The translations under genes were made by a program, and so were the position numbers. This document shows, in pieces, positions 10,484-23,284 of a stretch of DNA of 64,000 bases. The number at the start of each line of letters is the position of its first letter. Positions within the stretch are counted from its first letter, which is position 1. This DNA is from Fragilariopsis cylindrus CCMP1102 (lineage: Eukaryota; Bacillariophyta; Bacillariophyceae; Bacillariales; Bacillariaceae), in contig FMBT01000426.1 of NCBI GenBank assembly GCA_900095095.1, forward strand, positions 1 to 64,000, in the 5' to 3' direction. Below the pieces are notes generated by a model. That model had not been told where the DNA came from. It did not search any database and saw only the letters and a program-made list of their open reading frames with translations.

Positions 10484-11474
10484 GTTGCGATAGAACAAAA
10501 ACAATGACCTAAATATTAGCGCGAAAAGTGACGTCGTGCACACGATGCGTGATTCGATTGGTTGAATTCAGATGTTCGGTTCACAAATATAAATATTGCA
10601 AAGGTGGCTGTTGTTGGTAAAATATATTTTCCCTTTTATTTTTGGGACGAAAACAATGCTCACTCACTGTCTCCTTCCTCTCCTTCGTACTACTCCTGCC
10701 TCTTGCCATTGGCAACTACAGTATACCGGAGCATAACGCCGACAGCTTGGTATCTACAAGAAAAATTACAATTTACAACTTACAAATAACAACAGCAACG
10801 AGAGAACAATACAGTTAGAGCAGCTAGCCAACCCCTGAATAAACAAACAAACAAACAAACAAACAAACAAATACTATAAAAAGACAAAGATGTCATTCAA
10901 TACTTTTTATGATAAGTAGCGTATGAGCGAGATGATTTAGCCACTGTACTGGATAGTATGTAGTAGCTACTCTGCAGTAGCTAGCCTTTAGTTTGCACAT
11001 TCATCTCTCAACATCAGTGAAATAATATGATACCGTATTGATACCAGTAGGAATGAACTCCTCTACTCGACTCTACTCTACTCTACCCTACTAGCATGCA
11101 AAAGGACCATTTTATTTCCTTTCTGTTCTTCTTTTGTTCTTCTTTTGTTCTTGTTTTGTTTCATTGATTTAGTCATTCTTTCCTTCTAGTGAGAACTCAA
11201 ATAATACTAAAGTAGGTAACGTGTAGACTTTGCTTTTTTTAACATGTCAACTGAATACAAAAACAGCTGATTGATTCGATTCATTCGATTCATTTACATA
11301 GGTAAGAAAAATCTTTAGCTACAAGTAGAAATATTCTCATGGATCTAAGTACATCAACGGAAGAAAATGGGTTCTATTTAAAGCAATAAGTATAGTATAG
11401 TACTTATAAATTTATATATGATTCATTGTTCTCCCTCGCCCTTTATATTGTCTTATAAGGTATTATGGTGGCAG
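10484..11474. other. Intergenic spacer
   Basis: No gene is supported. It holds an AAAC tract (about 10843-10870), a ctcta pentanucleotide tract (about 11066-11090) and a ttcttttgtt repeat (about 11125-11160). Confidence 0.5.
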
Positions 11475-14352
11475 TTATGGATTATTACCAGACCAAAACC
11501 AATTATCTGGCAGACATGATGGTGAATTTCTATCCTTATCATTATCATTATCATTATTCACATTCATACAAGTTGCAGTTCGTTTTCGTTTTGTACTACC
11601 ATCAAGTGATTCAAATAAAAATGTTTCACTATTATTTGTACTTCTCATTGGTGTATTTCTATTGTTTGAGTTTGAGTTTGAATTTGATTTTTCATTATTA
11701 GCTGTGGTGGTAGTTATTGTTGCAGTTGTTGTTGTTGTTGTTGTTTGACGATTAACTTTCTGTGATTTGGATGTAGAATATTTAAATGAATGTACACTAT
11801 ATACAAATTTTGTGTATATTTGTCTATCATCATTTAATTGTGTCCACCATCCGCTACTACCCCCACCAGTACCAGTATGATTTGTGGTCCATACTAATAC
11901 ACGTCCATTCCTTTGTTGAATTATCTTTATCAAATTTAATGCAATTATTCTTGTTGAACTTGATGATGGTTGTGCATTTGCATTTGCATTTGTATTTGTA
12001 TTTGCATTCACATCCGAAGACAAGGACGACGACGAAAAAGGTGATGACTGATAACGATCTCGATCATTGAATGGTATTATCATTGATGTTTCTTCTTGTT
12101 GCAGTTGCTGCTCATGTTGCGTTTGCGTTTGCGTTTGCAGTTGCTCATATTGGGATTGGATCATACTACGAAAATGTGAATTACCTGGATGATTTGCCAT
12201 AGTACAACCTCTTTTAAAAATAACATCATTAATTCGTGGACATTCTACAATTGAAAAACTACTACCATCACCATCACCACGATGAATATAAGGAGTATCA
12301 ATTTCTGCTTCTGCTTCTGCTTCAATTAGATGTCTAATACGTACCCATTGTTTTAGATAGTGTGTTTTAATTGTACCACTCAACGTAATTGGTATATCAG
12401 AACTTGGTATACCATATCCATTTAATTCATACTGTAATTCAACTGGGTTGCCTGACAAATTTTATGATTAACACAATGAGAGTGAGAGTTAAGTGAATGT
12501 TTTGTGTGTGTGAGAGAGAGAGAGTTAGATAGAGAACTGTAGTCGGACGGTAACCGTTATTCCGCACGGTACACGAATGTACAATTGCAAGTGCTTACCT
12601 GAATGGATACGTAATTTAGATCTATTCCTTTTATGTATAGCCATAGCAATAATTGATCCTAATAACTTATATGCTGATGAGTTAGGTGTACAAATATGGT
12701 ATCCAATAAATCGAATAGATACAGTTTTATGAAAACTCTTATTTGATGTTCCTAGTAATATATGTTTAACTAAATCACGTTGTTTAGTATTTTTGGACAA
12801 TGAAGATGTTACTGAGTTATTAGTACAGTCTGAATTATTTGCGCCAACCCATATTATAGCAACAAGACCTTTTCTTTGTACTTCAATATCATTCTTTCCA
12901 GCAACATAGATAGTGTATAACAATACTTTGTCCTGTGTAGTAGGGGATGGGGGGGGGGGGGAGGATTGCGGACGAGGGGTGAAATAATGCAATAATGCTG
13001 GTAAGAAGAAGAAACTATGGACTGCGTATGCGACTATAATATGACACACCATACAATAAATCGGTAATAGTAGAAATCATGGTCTTTAAACATAATTCAA
13101 AACTTACTCGAAATCGTATTATTGCTTGCGCTACCTCATTCATTTTTTGGTCTTGTGTTTGTTGTGTTTGTTGACTAGTAACACCATTTTGATTTTGTTC
13201 TTCTTCTTTTGTTAGCAGAGGAATTTCACCTAAAAATATTGATATTATACGTCGGCCACTACGATCAAGGTATGGTAATAATTGTATCATTCTACAGTTA
13301 TTACATTACATCGATATGTATAAAGTGATCAACGCGGACGGGGAGGAAGGAGCGACGAGAATGATCGAGTGGAAGAGAGGAGAGAGAGAGAGAGAGAGAG
13401 AGAAACAAAGCAAAAGAACGAAACGATGAGATGAGGCCAAATTTTGGTTGGTATAAAATGCAAATAATCTTAATCGACTATACGAGAACAAACGCCGTCG
13501 AAGCGTAGACACCCCACACCCAACTCCACTCTAACCCACAGTTATAAAAAGGGATATCAATATGTATGCCAATAATACGGTAATCTCCACTCCACTCCAC
13601 TCCACTCCACTCCACTCTACTTACCCACTCGATTTCATTCGACGCAATTCATTTTTATTAAAGTCCGTTATTTTAATTTCTCTTTCTAATGCATATTCAC
13701 CAAATGAATGTAATACAGCATCTAACCAATTTACCATACGTATTGCTGCCTTCGAGATATTGAATAATTCACATCGTAAAAAACGTAAACGAAATTCTTT
13801 GGAATTTATATAACAACACTCTTTATTATGACCACCCTTTATTTCTGCTGTATTATTATTACCCTCTTGCTCTTCTTGATTATTATTATTAAAGGTTGAG
13901 TTGTTGTTGACAAGACTATTAAGCTGTTGACTTCTAATGTAGGCACGTTTTATATTGTCTGGTAAAGAATTCAATTCTTGATGGAGCTGTCGTAGTGACT
14001 CATTCACAAATTCTGGATGGCATGTTGTTTCATCTATTGCTAAACATTTTACACCATGGATCTCTTCTTGATTATCGGTACGTTGTTGAAAACTTAAATT
14101 TAATAATTCAGTTGATAATAATTCTTCAATGGATGATGAGCCTGCTGAATAATGATTTCTAGTTACTTTTTCATGTGGATCACGATAACTAAAATTCATG
14201 TATGCTTCGTCGTCGTCTCTAATGTTATTGTTATTGTTATTGTTATTGTCGCTGCCACTGCCACTGCCACTGCCACTACGGCCATTACTGCCGCGATCCT
14301 TACTGGTAATCTCACCCTCTTGCTGAGTGCAGTTGTTACTGGTCGATGCCAT
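11475..14352 (-). CDS. CRAL-TRIO-like + DUF6824 protein, 4 exons, 740 aa
   Basis: Exons on the minus strand: 14352-13625, 13291-13108, 12932-12599 and 12451-11475. All introns are GT-AG (donors gtaagt, gtaagt, gtaagc) and the frame closes exactly (2223 nt). Residues ~1-100 are disordered (Gly-Ser, Asn8). Residues ~105-440 look like the diatom Sec14/CRAL-TRIO-like family: an N-terminal helical part (EFRLRFLRCELFNISKAAIR), then LPYLDRSGRRIISIF, and a C-terminal GYGIPSSDIPITLSG. Residues ~484-640 match DUF6824: INDVIFKRGCTMANHPGN then FRSMI, ~70 inserted residues, IIALNLIKIIQQRNGRVL, GWWTQLNDD and a final helix. The tail is Thr/Asn-rich. CRAL-TRIO folds bind lipids in a pocket. DUF6824 has no established function. 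The combined role is inferred. The DUF6824 GRG-type motif reads KRG here. Confidence 0.75.
12949..12962 (-). other. C-run acting as polypyrimidine tract
   Basis: A homopolymer G-run on the + strand (a C-run in the transcript) sits about 20 nt before the acceptor of the third exon of the CRAL-TRIO/DUF6824 gene. It seems to form the polypyrimidine tract of that intron. Its length is probably variable between strains. Confidence 0.45.
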
Positions 14353-15357
14353 TATGCATTTTTTAATATATTACTTTCTAAACTACTATTCACAATTCAT
14401 TGACTTCAAAACTACAGTAAATGATGTTATGCTTTTAGCTATTATTGATGCGGCGCTACAATAATAGTATCCGTACAGAAAATCCTTCTCCTTTAATTCA
14501 ATAAGCGGATGAAAATTCTCTCGGTATCCGATCTTGCAAAAATGTGCTGTTATGCTATCAATGGGTTTCCTTCTTGTTCAATTGAATGGCGGATAAAAAT
14601 TCGCTCGGTTTCTTGTACGTATGCAATACGGCATCCTCACTCGATCTGTAAAAATACTTGTAGTGCAGCAATTGTAAATTAATTAATTGTGTATTGGAAC
14701 GCAAAGCAATGATATTTAAAAAAAAAACTTGTTATGCATTTTTAATTATCTATCTACAGTATCTATCTATTGAACTGGTAAAAACAGCAATTTTGTAAAT
14801 ACGTAATGATGTATTCGCGTGAACATTGTAGTAAAGTCGCGGGGATAGTACGCTGTACTAGAACAACAAATAAATACTGATACTTAGTCGACAACAGCAT
14901 AATCATAATATTTTAATTCTCCCTTGACTCCCTCGTTTTTATTTGAACGCATTCAGTTTAACACAACTTCAACGTCACTTGCACGGTCTTCAGGACATTG
15001 GGTTTTCCTTGGAGGCAGCAGCATTTGATCGACTGCCGCAAATTCACTAACTGATGGGGGAGTGCCAATATTACTACTGTAGGACGTAACGGTCTTGTCT
15101 GATCCACTGGGTGATATCATCACCCTAAGAATTATCCTTAAAATTCATCGTGGTCATCATCATCATCGTGTTCGTCATCATCATCGTGTAGTATTCACTG
15201 ATACCACAAAGCATTAAGGTGCTTCATTCATCTGAAAAGAAAAGATGACTGAGTTTATACTTGTAGTACTAGTAAACCTATTATAATTATACAGTAATAC
15301 ATACTTGTTTTCCAGGTTAACTTAGCATTAGCTTATCTTAACCTTACTTTTTAATAC
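14353..15357. other. Intergenic spacer between two minus-strand genes
   Basis: It separates the GT61-like gene's 3' end from the CRAL-TRIO/DUF6824 gene's start. Two related ~75-bp segments occur near 14490-14560 and 14565-14640 (aattcaataagcggatgaaa against aattgaatggcggataaaa), a diverged tandem duplication. A tcatcatcg repeat lies near 15150-15185. No gene is seen. Confidence 0.5.
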
Positions 15358-18300
15358 TTAGTTATTATAATGTAGTTTTCGTAGTTTATACACTCTAGAT
15401 AATTCCTCCAGTATAAGATTTTCATTTGGTTGCTCATCAATAGTATTAAGACGAGAATCAGCTGGTATCCAATTAACATGCAAGTACCCTAAATTATTGA
15501 AAAAATCCCAGTCCAATCTTGCTGTATTTTTATTTTTCGATAAAGTATTATTGAGTCCAAAGAAGGAAAGTAACAGAAACAAAAAGAAATGAATTTAGAG
15601 TCTTTTACTCGTACGTGCGCACACACACACACACACAAACACAAACCATAAGTGACATATGAACACATACACACACAAACAGAAATAACGTAACATAACG
15701 TACCCGGTAAACCTGTATGGCGATTGCCTGTTTATTAATTTTTCAATGGTATTATCGAGTTTAAAGAAGGAGAGAAACAAAACAGAGCAAAAGAAATGGA
15801 GTAAGAGTCTTTTACTCGTACGCACACACAAGAAAGAGAAGAAGAAAAAATATAGACACACACGGAACGAGCAAATAAATGTACGGTACGTACTTTCTGC
15901 ACCACCTTTTTCACGATAATATATAATAACAGAGCTACCCTTTGGTAAGAATGATGCAGTAATCGCTCCCCCACCACAGTACGTTATAAACACTTTTTAG
16001 TAGTGGTTTGTTGGAATGGATTTTCGTAACATCATGTTATGAGTGAGTCGTCGATACAATAATACAAGCAGAATATATAGAAAAAAACAGAAAAGGCAAG
16101 GAGGAAGTGAATGCAAGCAATGAGATAATAAGAAGGCAAGACAAACAAATTTCAATAAGATACAGAGCGATTCATTCATTTCGATTGCGATTGATTCATT
16201 TGACATCGTAGTATTACATCTCTAACGTCACGTACCCGCAGTCTTGGATGCTAATATAATTTGTTCTTCTAATGATAATTGAGATAATTTATGTGTTTCC
16301 ACGACTATATTCATTTCACTTTCAGATGGTAGACCATAAAATTTTCTTGTGTCGTCCAAATTAATTGTGTTTCTTAGATGTTCTGCTTCACGCTTAAATC
16401 CTATACCACGTGTTTCCGATGAGTAAGCTGAAAATATGACCAACAGTGGTTCATTTGGTAGTAAATCTGTTATTTTATTTGGTATTATTTGTTGTACTTC
16501 TTTATTATTCTTATTCTTGTTGGTATTATGAAATAAATTATCTATCATATAGTTACGAAAATTATATAATTGTGGTGATCGACCGGAATTTTGACTTACT
16601 TTATAATCTTTCCGTTCCCATCCATGTCCAACTTTACCATCCCCATGATCACTAATACCCCCAAATCCAGCTAAACCATTTTTAGAACATATTAATACCT
16701 TTTGACGTTTATGTTTTGGTCGATGTTGTTTTTCTTGATCTTGTTTATTAAATAGTTGTAATTCAATTGCTTTATTAGTTGTGATTGGTACTTTGGTTTG
16801 ATTCGGTATATTTGACATTGACGCTGCCTCATCAAAGTACTTCTGCTTCGATCGTTTCGTACCCATTAATATAGCGAATTTTTGTAACATTTTATGACAT
16901 GCTTTGGCACGTGTATCTAACCAATCACATCCCGCCCATAATCCACGTTCACCTGGTAGTATATAACGTATTGGTAGTAAGTCTACCATTTCATTACCAG
17001 TACTACTATTATCATCATTATCATCATCAATATCTGAATGTAAAAAGCCGTACATTTCAAGCAATGTATACATTGGTAAAAAATCGTCTGGTTACGTTGA
17101 TAGAGTGAAGTAAAGTGAAGTATGTATGTATGTATGTATGTATGGGAGTAGAATGCACACAATGCATACACAATGAATTGAGTTGATTTGGAACCGTACG
17201 GGATAGTAGAGTAGTAGCAAAACACAAATAATTTGTTATCAAATCAAATCAAATCAAATCAAAAGAAATTACGTTTACGAAACAAGAATGGAATGCAATG
17301 AATCGAAGAAGAAGAGAAGTAACAAAATGCAAACCAAGCCAGAAGAAAATGAATAGGAGAAGAAGAAGAAGAAGAAAAATGCGGCAAGTGAGTGAGTAAG
17401 ATCTGTTGAGCAAGTAATAAAAAGGACACGTACGAATGTACGTACGTACGTACGCCGCAAAGAAGAAGAAGATGATGACAGACAAAGATCAATAAAATGA
17501 AGGACGACAAAACAACACAAACCAAAACAAGTAGTAGTAGTAGTAGTAGTAGTTATAGTTACGTACCCCAAACAAGATGACCAGGATTGGAGGCGGATAA
17601 GGAATGAAATGGTATCATAATCACCGAGGATGGTAATGTATAGACATCATAGTTTTTATTTTTTGGTTTTTGTTGTAATTCAATGTCAATTTCAATGTCC
17701 TCTTGTAGTGATTTATAACGTATCGTTGGAAACCATTTTAATCGTTGACCATCAATTTCACCCCATTTGCCATTCATACTACCAATAGCCACCCCGTACG
17801 ACGTATCACCATATTTACTTTTGACATTTTTATCATTAGTCGTCCAATACTGATCGACTATTGCTTGTCCTGCACCATCAACAATGATCGTAGTATTTCG
17901 ATAGATAGTCGAGGTGTCATCAAAATACGATGGTTGTTTGTACAAATGTTGTTTTGGAAAAAAATAAATTTTTCTACTATTTTCTATTTGTTTTTCAATT
18001 AATTTTTGGATCAATGGTGATGAGTTTGTTGAGGCTGTTGTTTCTGTTTCTGTATTATTGACTGGTGATGTACTTGTACTCTTTGTACCTGCAGTTGTAT
18101 TTGCAGTTGTACTAGTTGTATTATGTATAGATGGATCTAAATAGATCACATATTCTTCCGTAAATGTATCATAACATAATAATTGGAATTTACACGATCG
18201 ATGCATCCATGTTTGTTCTACATAGACTTTCGACCGTCGATGTTGGATTGGTGATTCCCATGTTTCGCCAACACAATGAAATTGAGAGTATAAGTCATCA

Positions 18301-18854
18301 TTATCATCATGATTTTCAAATTTGTTCTTTTTATTATTCTTATTTTTGTGTTCCTTGTCCTTTTTATTTTTGGTTCGTGGTGGGAATTTATAGATTGGAT
18401 AACCATTAAATATCCCATCAGGTTCCGGCAATATTTTTCGTTTTTGTTTTTGCTGCTCTTCTTGTTGACTAGTGCTACTTTCACTTTCACTACTACTACT
18501 TGTAGTAGTAGTACTGCTACTCTTTCTATTCTTATTCTTATTACTCTTTCCAGTACCGCCAATACCACCAATACCGCCAATCCCTTGAAGAATTAATTCT
18601 TGTTCAAAGTGAGTATCATCAGCACTAGTCCTAGTACTACTACCGCCGTAGTTAGTGTTAGTATTCGTACTGTGCTTGTAGGCTGCATCATGATACTTTT
18701 TAATTAGTATACATTGTGCAAGTCCAAATAGGAACCATGAAATTATTTTTAGTAAGGATGAAAACGATGATAATGATGATAATGATAATGATGATTTGTT
18801 ATTGTTACTACTACTTCTTTTATTATCGTGACTACTACGTATTCGTCGTCCCAT
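15358..18854 (-). CDS. GT61-family glycosyltransferase, 5 exons, 808 aa
   Basis: Exons: 18854-17567, 17087-16236, 15992-15894, 15727-15704 (24 nt) and 15521-15358. All four introns begin GTACGT, end in AG and are phase 1, and the frame closes (2427 nt). The start is the ATG at 18854: the longer frame upstream has no ATG before a stop. After a basic N-terminus, residues ~34-54 (LLKIISWFLFGLAQCILIKKY) form a type II signal anchor, as expected for a Golgi enzyme, followed by a low-complexity stem. The catalytic part has HCVGETW, HRSCKFQLLCYD, NPGHLVWDDFLPMYTLLEMYG (across the exon 1/2 junction), ILPGERGLWAGCDWLD, FSAYSSETRGIGF, YCGGGAITASFLPKGSSVIIYY and ARLDWDFFNNLGYLHVNWIP. These fit the GT61 (DUF563) family, which acts on N-glycans or O-linked sugars in plants and animals. 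The sugar and acceptor cannot be read from the sequence. Confidence 0.85.
15522..15893 (-). repeat. Two homologous introns flanking a microexon
   Basis: Introns 3 (15728-15893) and 4 (15522-15703) of the GT61-like gene share a long block. On the + strand both read attat-gagt, aaagaagga, aacaaaa-agaaat and agagtcttttactcgtacg, then a CA-rich tract, and end in gtac at the donor. The other two introns of this gene start with the same GTACGT but do not share the body. Confidence 0.8.
15704..15727 (-). other. 24-nt microexon of the GT61-like gene
   Basis: It encodes SNRHTGLPG across the joins (first and last codons split) and links GGAE to ARLDWDFF. GT61 relatives have a Gly-Leu-Pro-Ala-Arg-Leu-Asp-Trp-type sequence here, so the microexon is needed for a normal protein. 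It lies between two introns that share sequence (15728-15893 and 15522-15703). Confidence 0.75.
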
Positions 18855-20522
18855 TTTATTTTGATGACCTACTTTCGTCGTCGTCGATTTGATTTCTGTT
18901 GTTTGAAGTTCTGTTCCGGTCAATTGAATGTCGGACAGTACAGTACAGTACAGTACAGGAGAGCTACTCTATTATGTGTACTAGTACGGTAGCTTAAGTA
19001 GATCGAGATGTATACTATATTGAGGTGAGGAGTTGCGCTGTTGTTTTTTCAATGTTGTCCGTGGCTCTTCTCGATCTGGATATTGTTATTTGGGTTGTTG
19101 TTGGGTTTTTCCTTTTTCTCTGTATGTTACACACAAAAAAAATGGGAACGTCTTTAGTTTATCGCCTGCCTCAAATTAAGGGGGTTACGGTATTCCAGAT
19201 TATATTTTTCGATAATAAAACAATTACAAATTCAAACGAAATAAAACGTAACAAGGTTAAAGACGACATGGCGTAATACCTAACCACGAAAGAATGCATG
19301 TGTCAATTTTTTCAGTTTGAATTTTTCCTTACAGTACATAGGTCCTACATACTAGTTCATACATACATACGGTTGCACAATACAGTACATGAATAAACAT
19401 ACATAAGTACATGTCTTGTAGGAAGGTATGAGCCGATTATGTCAAGTTACGTTGCGTCGTTGTACATACAAACAAAGAATAATAACAGCAAAACCGTGTT
19501 AACAAATACAGTGTTTTAAAAATTATCTTCAATTCGGAATAATATCTATACCAACACTTTCGTTTAAAAATTTCAAAAATTCGAAGTAGGAACGACAACA
19601 ACGAAAATTTTCTCTTTTAAGCACCTCCCCTGGAACACCCGCCTCGTCAGATCTTCTTTATTAATCGACGGATTTTAAAAATGAGAAGCTCTACAGATAG
19701 CTAAGGTCGTATACTCAAATATGTACTTACACATATAGGAGGGAACTTCGGGGTAAACGGGAATTTTGTCAAGCGAAACTGGAATTTTGCGTTTTACCAA
19801 AACACAAATTTGCGCGAGGAATTCACGTTTAATTCAAAATGATTCGCACGCAAATTTGCGTTTTTGAAAAACGCAATTCCCGTTTGGCTTTACAAAACTC
19901 CCGTTTCCCCCGAAGTTCCCTCCTAAAGAAGATCCGTGAATAGATAATTCTAAATATTGTTTACAAGTTGAGAGGAGGCGGGATAGAAAAATCAACATAC
20001 GTTACAAGAATAGAAATAATAAATAAACTATTCGTCAAATGACTTGAAAAACAAGTCGATGGCATCAATGTATGTATCCATTATCTATTTCCATACTTAG
20101 TATTACTATTTGTATCTTTGTATGAGTGGATCAATCAATTTTTAGTCATTATTTGTTAGAAAAAAATTAATTTTGTAGTGCATCTTCGCACCTATCTGTC
20201 GGACGAGATACTAAAATGAAATATTATAATGTCTCACAAAATAAGCACTACAATCACAATACAGTAAATGCAAATGAATAGAATCAAATAGAAAATAGAA
20301 CTAGTACATCGCGGCAATAGAAGCCGCTTTGCATTACAGTACTGGATAGATAGTGGGGCATGCCAAGTACAGTAGCTAGCAAAATCACTCACACTAGTAT
20401 TTGTACCTTGCTGCAAATCCATAACAAGATGGGTAGTGTTTATTGTTGATTGTTTATTAGTTATATTGTTGCCATAACCTGCTTCTTTCTTGACGACAGT
20501 CGCAGTACAAAACGTATGCCGT
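18855..20522. other. Intergenic spacer with one foldback element
   Basis: It lies upstream of the GT61-like gene and downstream of the peptidase gene. It holds an agtac pentanucleotide tract (about 18936-18957) and the hairpin element at 19736-19925. No coding sequence is supported. Confidence 0.55.
19736..19925. mobile_element. Foldback MITE with TA ends, ~190 bp
   Basis: The element is almost wholly palindromic. The left arm starts taggagggaacttcgggg, the right arm ends cccgaagttccctccta, and pairing continues through aaacgggaattttgt and aaacacaaatttgcg to a central spacer of about 30 bp. Both ends are TA, the target of the Tc1/mariner group, so I call it a mariner-like MITE. It has no coding capacity. 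Arm similarity is high, so it is fairly young. Confidence 0.7.
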
Positions 20523-23284
20523 CTAACGTACAAGATTTTCGAAGTAAGGGTACGGATCACCACATACGGTCCCATCAACAATACCTGGAACACCAGTTTC
20601 AAAGTAATCAACAATATGAGCCATGCATGGCCCGCCCGGTTTTAGTACGTGATCATTACTCTGAGAGGTTAACAAAGTTGTCATAGGGAAATTTGCACGC
20701 ATTTTTTGGGTCCACTCATATTGAGTATCACTGTCATAAAGCTGTCCCGAAACAATGCCACTGATTAATGGACTACCACGGATAGGAAGAGGGATATTCT
20801 TAGGCCAATAGTAATTCGACATCAACATTCCGATAAATATTAGAACATTCCTGCCTTGTCGATCCTGAAATTCCAAGACTTTCCGAATGAACATGTCGTC
20901 GTTATATGATGTTTGGCCTGAGTTTGTTTGAATTAATGCAAAAAGATAATAAAATAAAACGAACAGAGTCATAAGAAAGAGATATAATCAAATGCTGAAC
21001 ATTATTTTTGAATTTCATTGACATAACTCACCACCAGCATAATCCATGCCCTCTACAATCAAATTAGGTACACCTTTATATGTATCATATTGTTCCACAG
21101 GAACAGCATAACAATATGGAACGCCCGGAGGTGTAGGCTGTACCCCAACAATGTATGTTAGTCCGTCGTAGTCGTCACAGCTGATGAGTCCAACGCCTCT
21201 TTTTTGAGGATCATCATCCAACACACACATCCCAAGAGCGCAGAGGTCGTCAAGGACACCGTCTACATCATTCTCCAAAGCTTTTTCACAAAGATCACCA
21301 ATCGTTGTAGGATCATTTCCAGCACCAAATGAGTTGAAAAAAAGGTCAATTAAATCAGGTAAATAAGGTTGCGTTCCAGTCTTGTCAGCAATGACTTCTC
21401 TTGTAAATGTAAGGCATTGTCGAAGATCTTCAATAGGACATAACGCTGGATCTTTAAATTGTGCAGCCCTAGTGAAATAGTAAACGAAGTAGGATAAATG
21501 AAGAGATGTATTGTAAGAGTCTTGACACAATATATTACAAGAAGCTTTGTTCGAACAATTGACTTCTATACCTACCGACAAGTATAGATCATGTAATCAA
21601 TCCGAATATTCTTTCCAGCAGCCTTCCCTGTTGCCAAAGACAACAACTGGCTTTCTGGATCCCTGTGAGAAATACAAGTTATTAGTATATGAGAGAAAAA
21701 ACAAAAGTTTCATATACAATCTGATCTCTTTTCATAATAAATACGTACATGTTGGAATCAATAACAAACTTATCCACGAACGATGGGAATACTGTGGCAA
21801 ATGTACCCATGACATTGGTTCCATAGGATACACCATAAAGAGATAATTTGTCTGCCTCAATATGGGTCATGAACTGGAACAAATCTTCTGCCAATTGAAG
21901 AGTACCCGAATATTCCAGAAAATGAAGAGTAATGGTTGTACCATCATCCTTTTTGGTTCCCTTCATGAAGAAACCACATTCCTCACACGACCAACATTCT
22001 TGGACAACCTCCTTTTGTGCGTCCAAAATATCTTGGATACCATCCTTGGTATATTCTAATTCGTTGATTGGGAGCGAATAGTTGGCGTATTCGCATTCAG
22101 GATGCGCAAATGACGGATACGAACGTCTTTTATTTAGATAAAAAAAAGAGGGGGAAATAAGGATGGATATCAAGTGAGAAAATGGGTGTACCAAAACTAA
22201 TCGAACAAATTGAGAAAATAATTGTTTCCAAATACGTACCCGACTCCTCTTTGATCGAGACTAATAACATTGTAATTGTCAACATTGTCTTGTCCAATAA
22301 ATTCGGGATTTCCCCTACTATCGAGACAAGACGAAAGTGAACCAGGACCTATATAAGAGAATATGTATTTTGGAAAAATACGCACACGTTAAAACTCATC
22401 ATGGAAAAGGACACAAACGATCAACAAAACCAATTTTGATAAGCAAGAACGGAAAGATTAGTATCTTACCACCACAATGAACGACCAAATTTCCTTTTGG
22501 TGCCGGCTGATTCGTAGCAAACTGAACACACATGTATACCTCTGTTTATAAAGATAGGGCGTCACAAAGAAGAAAGTTAAAAGATTCGATTCGATTCGAT
22601 TGGATTGGATTCGATGTGAGTCGAAACAGAACAAATTGGAAATGTATGCATTGTCATCCATTAGATCTAATATTCTCTTTGTTAGACAGACTTACTAATT
22701 CTAGGATAGATGATACTATCATCTGATCCTAATTTTGCGTTCAAAAATCCACAGGTAGTTTTACCCGCTTCGATGTTGTTTGGATTGATCCACTCAAAGT
22801 CTTCGGGATCAATCTACGAACAGCAATGGCGAGCATCGGTGGTTAGTTGGTTTGTTGAATAGTTGAATGGATGATTATATGGTGGAAGTGAGTGAGCGGA
22901 GGGAGGGAATAAAGAAAAAAAGGAAATGAGGTCAATTGTTAGCGAAGATATGTGAAAAACCATAATATTCGATAATTCGCATGTCTTTTTTGTGTGATGA
23001 GTAGTGATCCTTACGTTCTTGAAAACATCAAGAGATGCCGCTGGGGTGAATAACTCATCATTCGTAGGTGGATCCGTTGCCATTTCTAACTGTGCTAGAT
23101 TTTGTTGTAAATTCGCCAGTTTTGCATCATGATTTTCATCTGTATCACCACTGTCTACCCTTTTATCAGGTTCGTCAGTGAGTAATTCTCTAGAGCTGGA
23201 TAGTTTTCCGTCCACAAAACTAACGAGAAGAAGCGGTAGAACAAATGATACCGAAAATAACAAAGAATGAGAACGAAGTAGCAT
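20523..23284 (-). CDS. Secreted alpha/beta-hydrolase, TAP/S33 peptidase-like, 8 exons, 621 aa
   Basis: Exons: 23284-23015, 22813-22696, 22541-22470, 22348-22240, 22126-21749, 21662-21576, 21468-21032 and 20917-20523. All introns are GT-AG and the frame closes (1866 nt). The ATG at 23284 opens a signal peptide (LLRSHSLLFSVSFVLPLLLVSFVDG). After a charged linker come CGFLNAK, VYMCVQFATNQPAPKGNLVVHCGGPGS (strand plus oxyanion loop), NVISLDQRGVG and KLSLYGVSYGTNVMGT, the nucleophile elbow with Ser at about 290. The C-terminus has LLTSQSNDHVLKPGGPCMAHI, which matches the TAP-like C-terminal domain with a probable catalytic Asp at about 579. The catalytic His is not obvious. Relatives are secreted tripeptidyl or prolyl aminopeptidases. 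The substrate is unknown, and extracellular or vacuolar peptide hydrolysis is inferred. Paired cysteines (ECWSCEEC) suggest a secreted enzyme. Confidence 0.85.

Noticed and set aside
15595-15993. Long minus-strand frames rich in Cys and Val across 15595-15993
   Set aside because: Most of the sequence is CA/TG repeat within two introns of the GT61-like gene. Only 15894-15992 and 15704-15727 are exonic.
18921-18923. TTG at 18923 as start of the GT61-like protein
   Set aside because: No ATG exists in this stretch before the upstream stop, and the ATG at 18854 leaves a normal basic N-terminus before the signal anchor.
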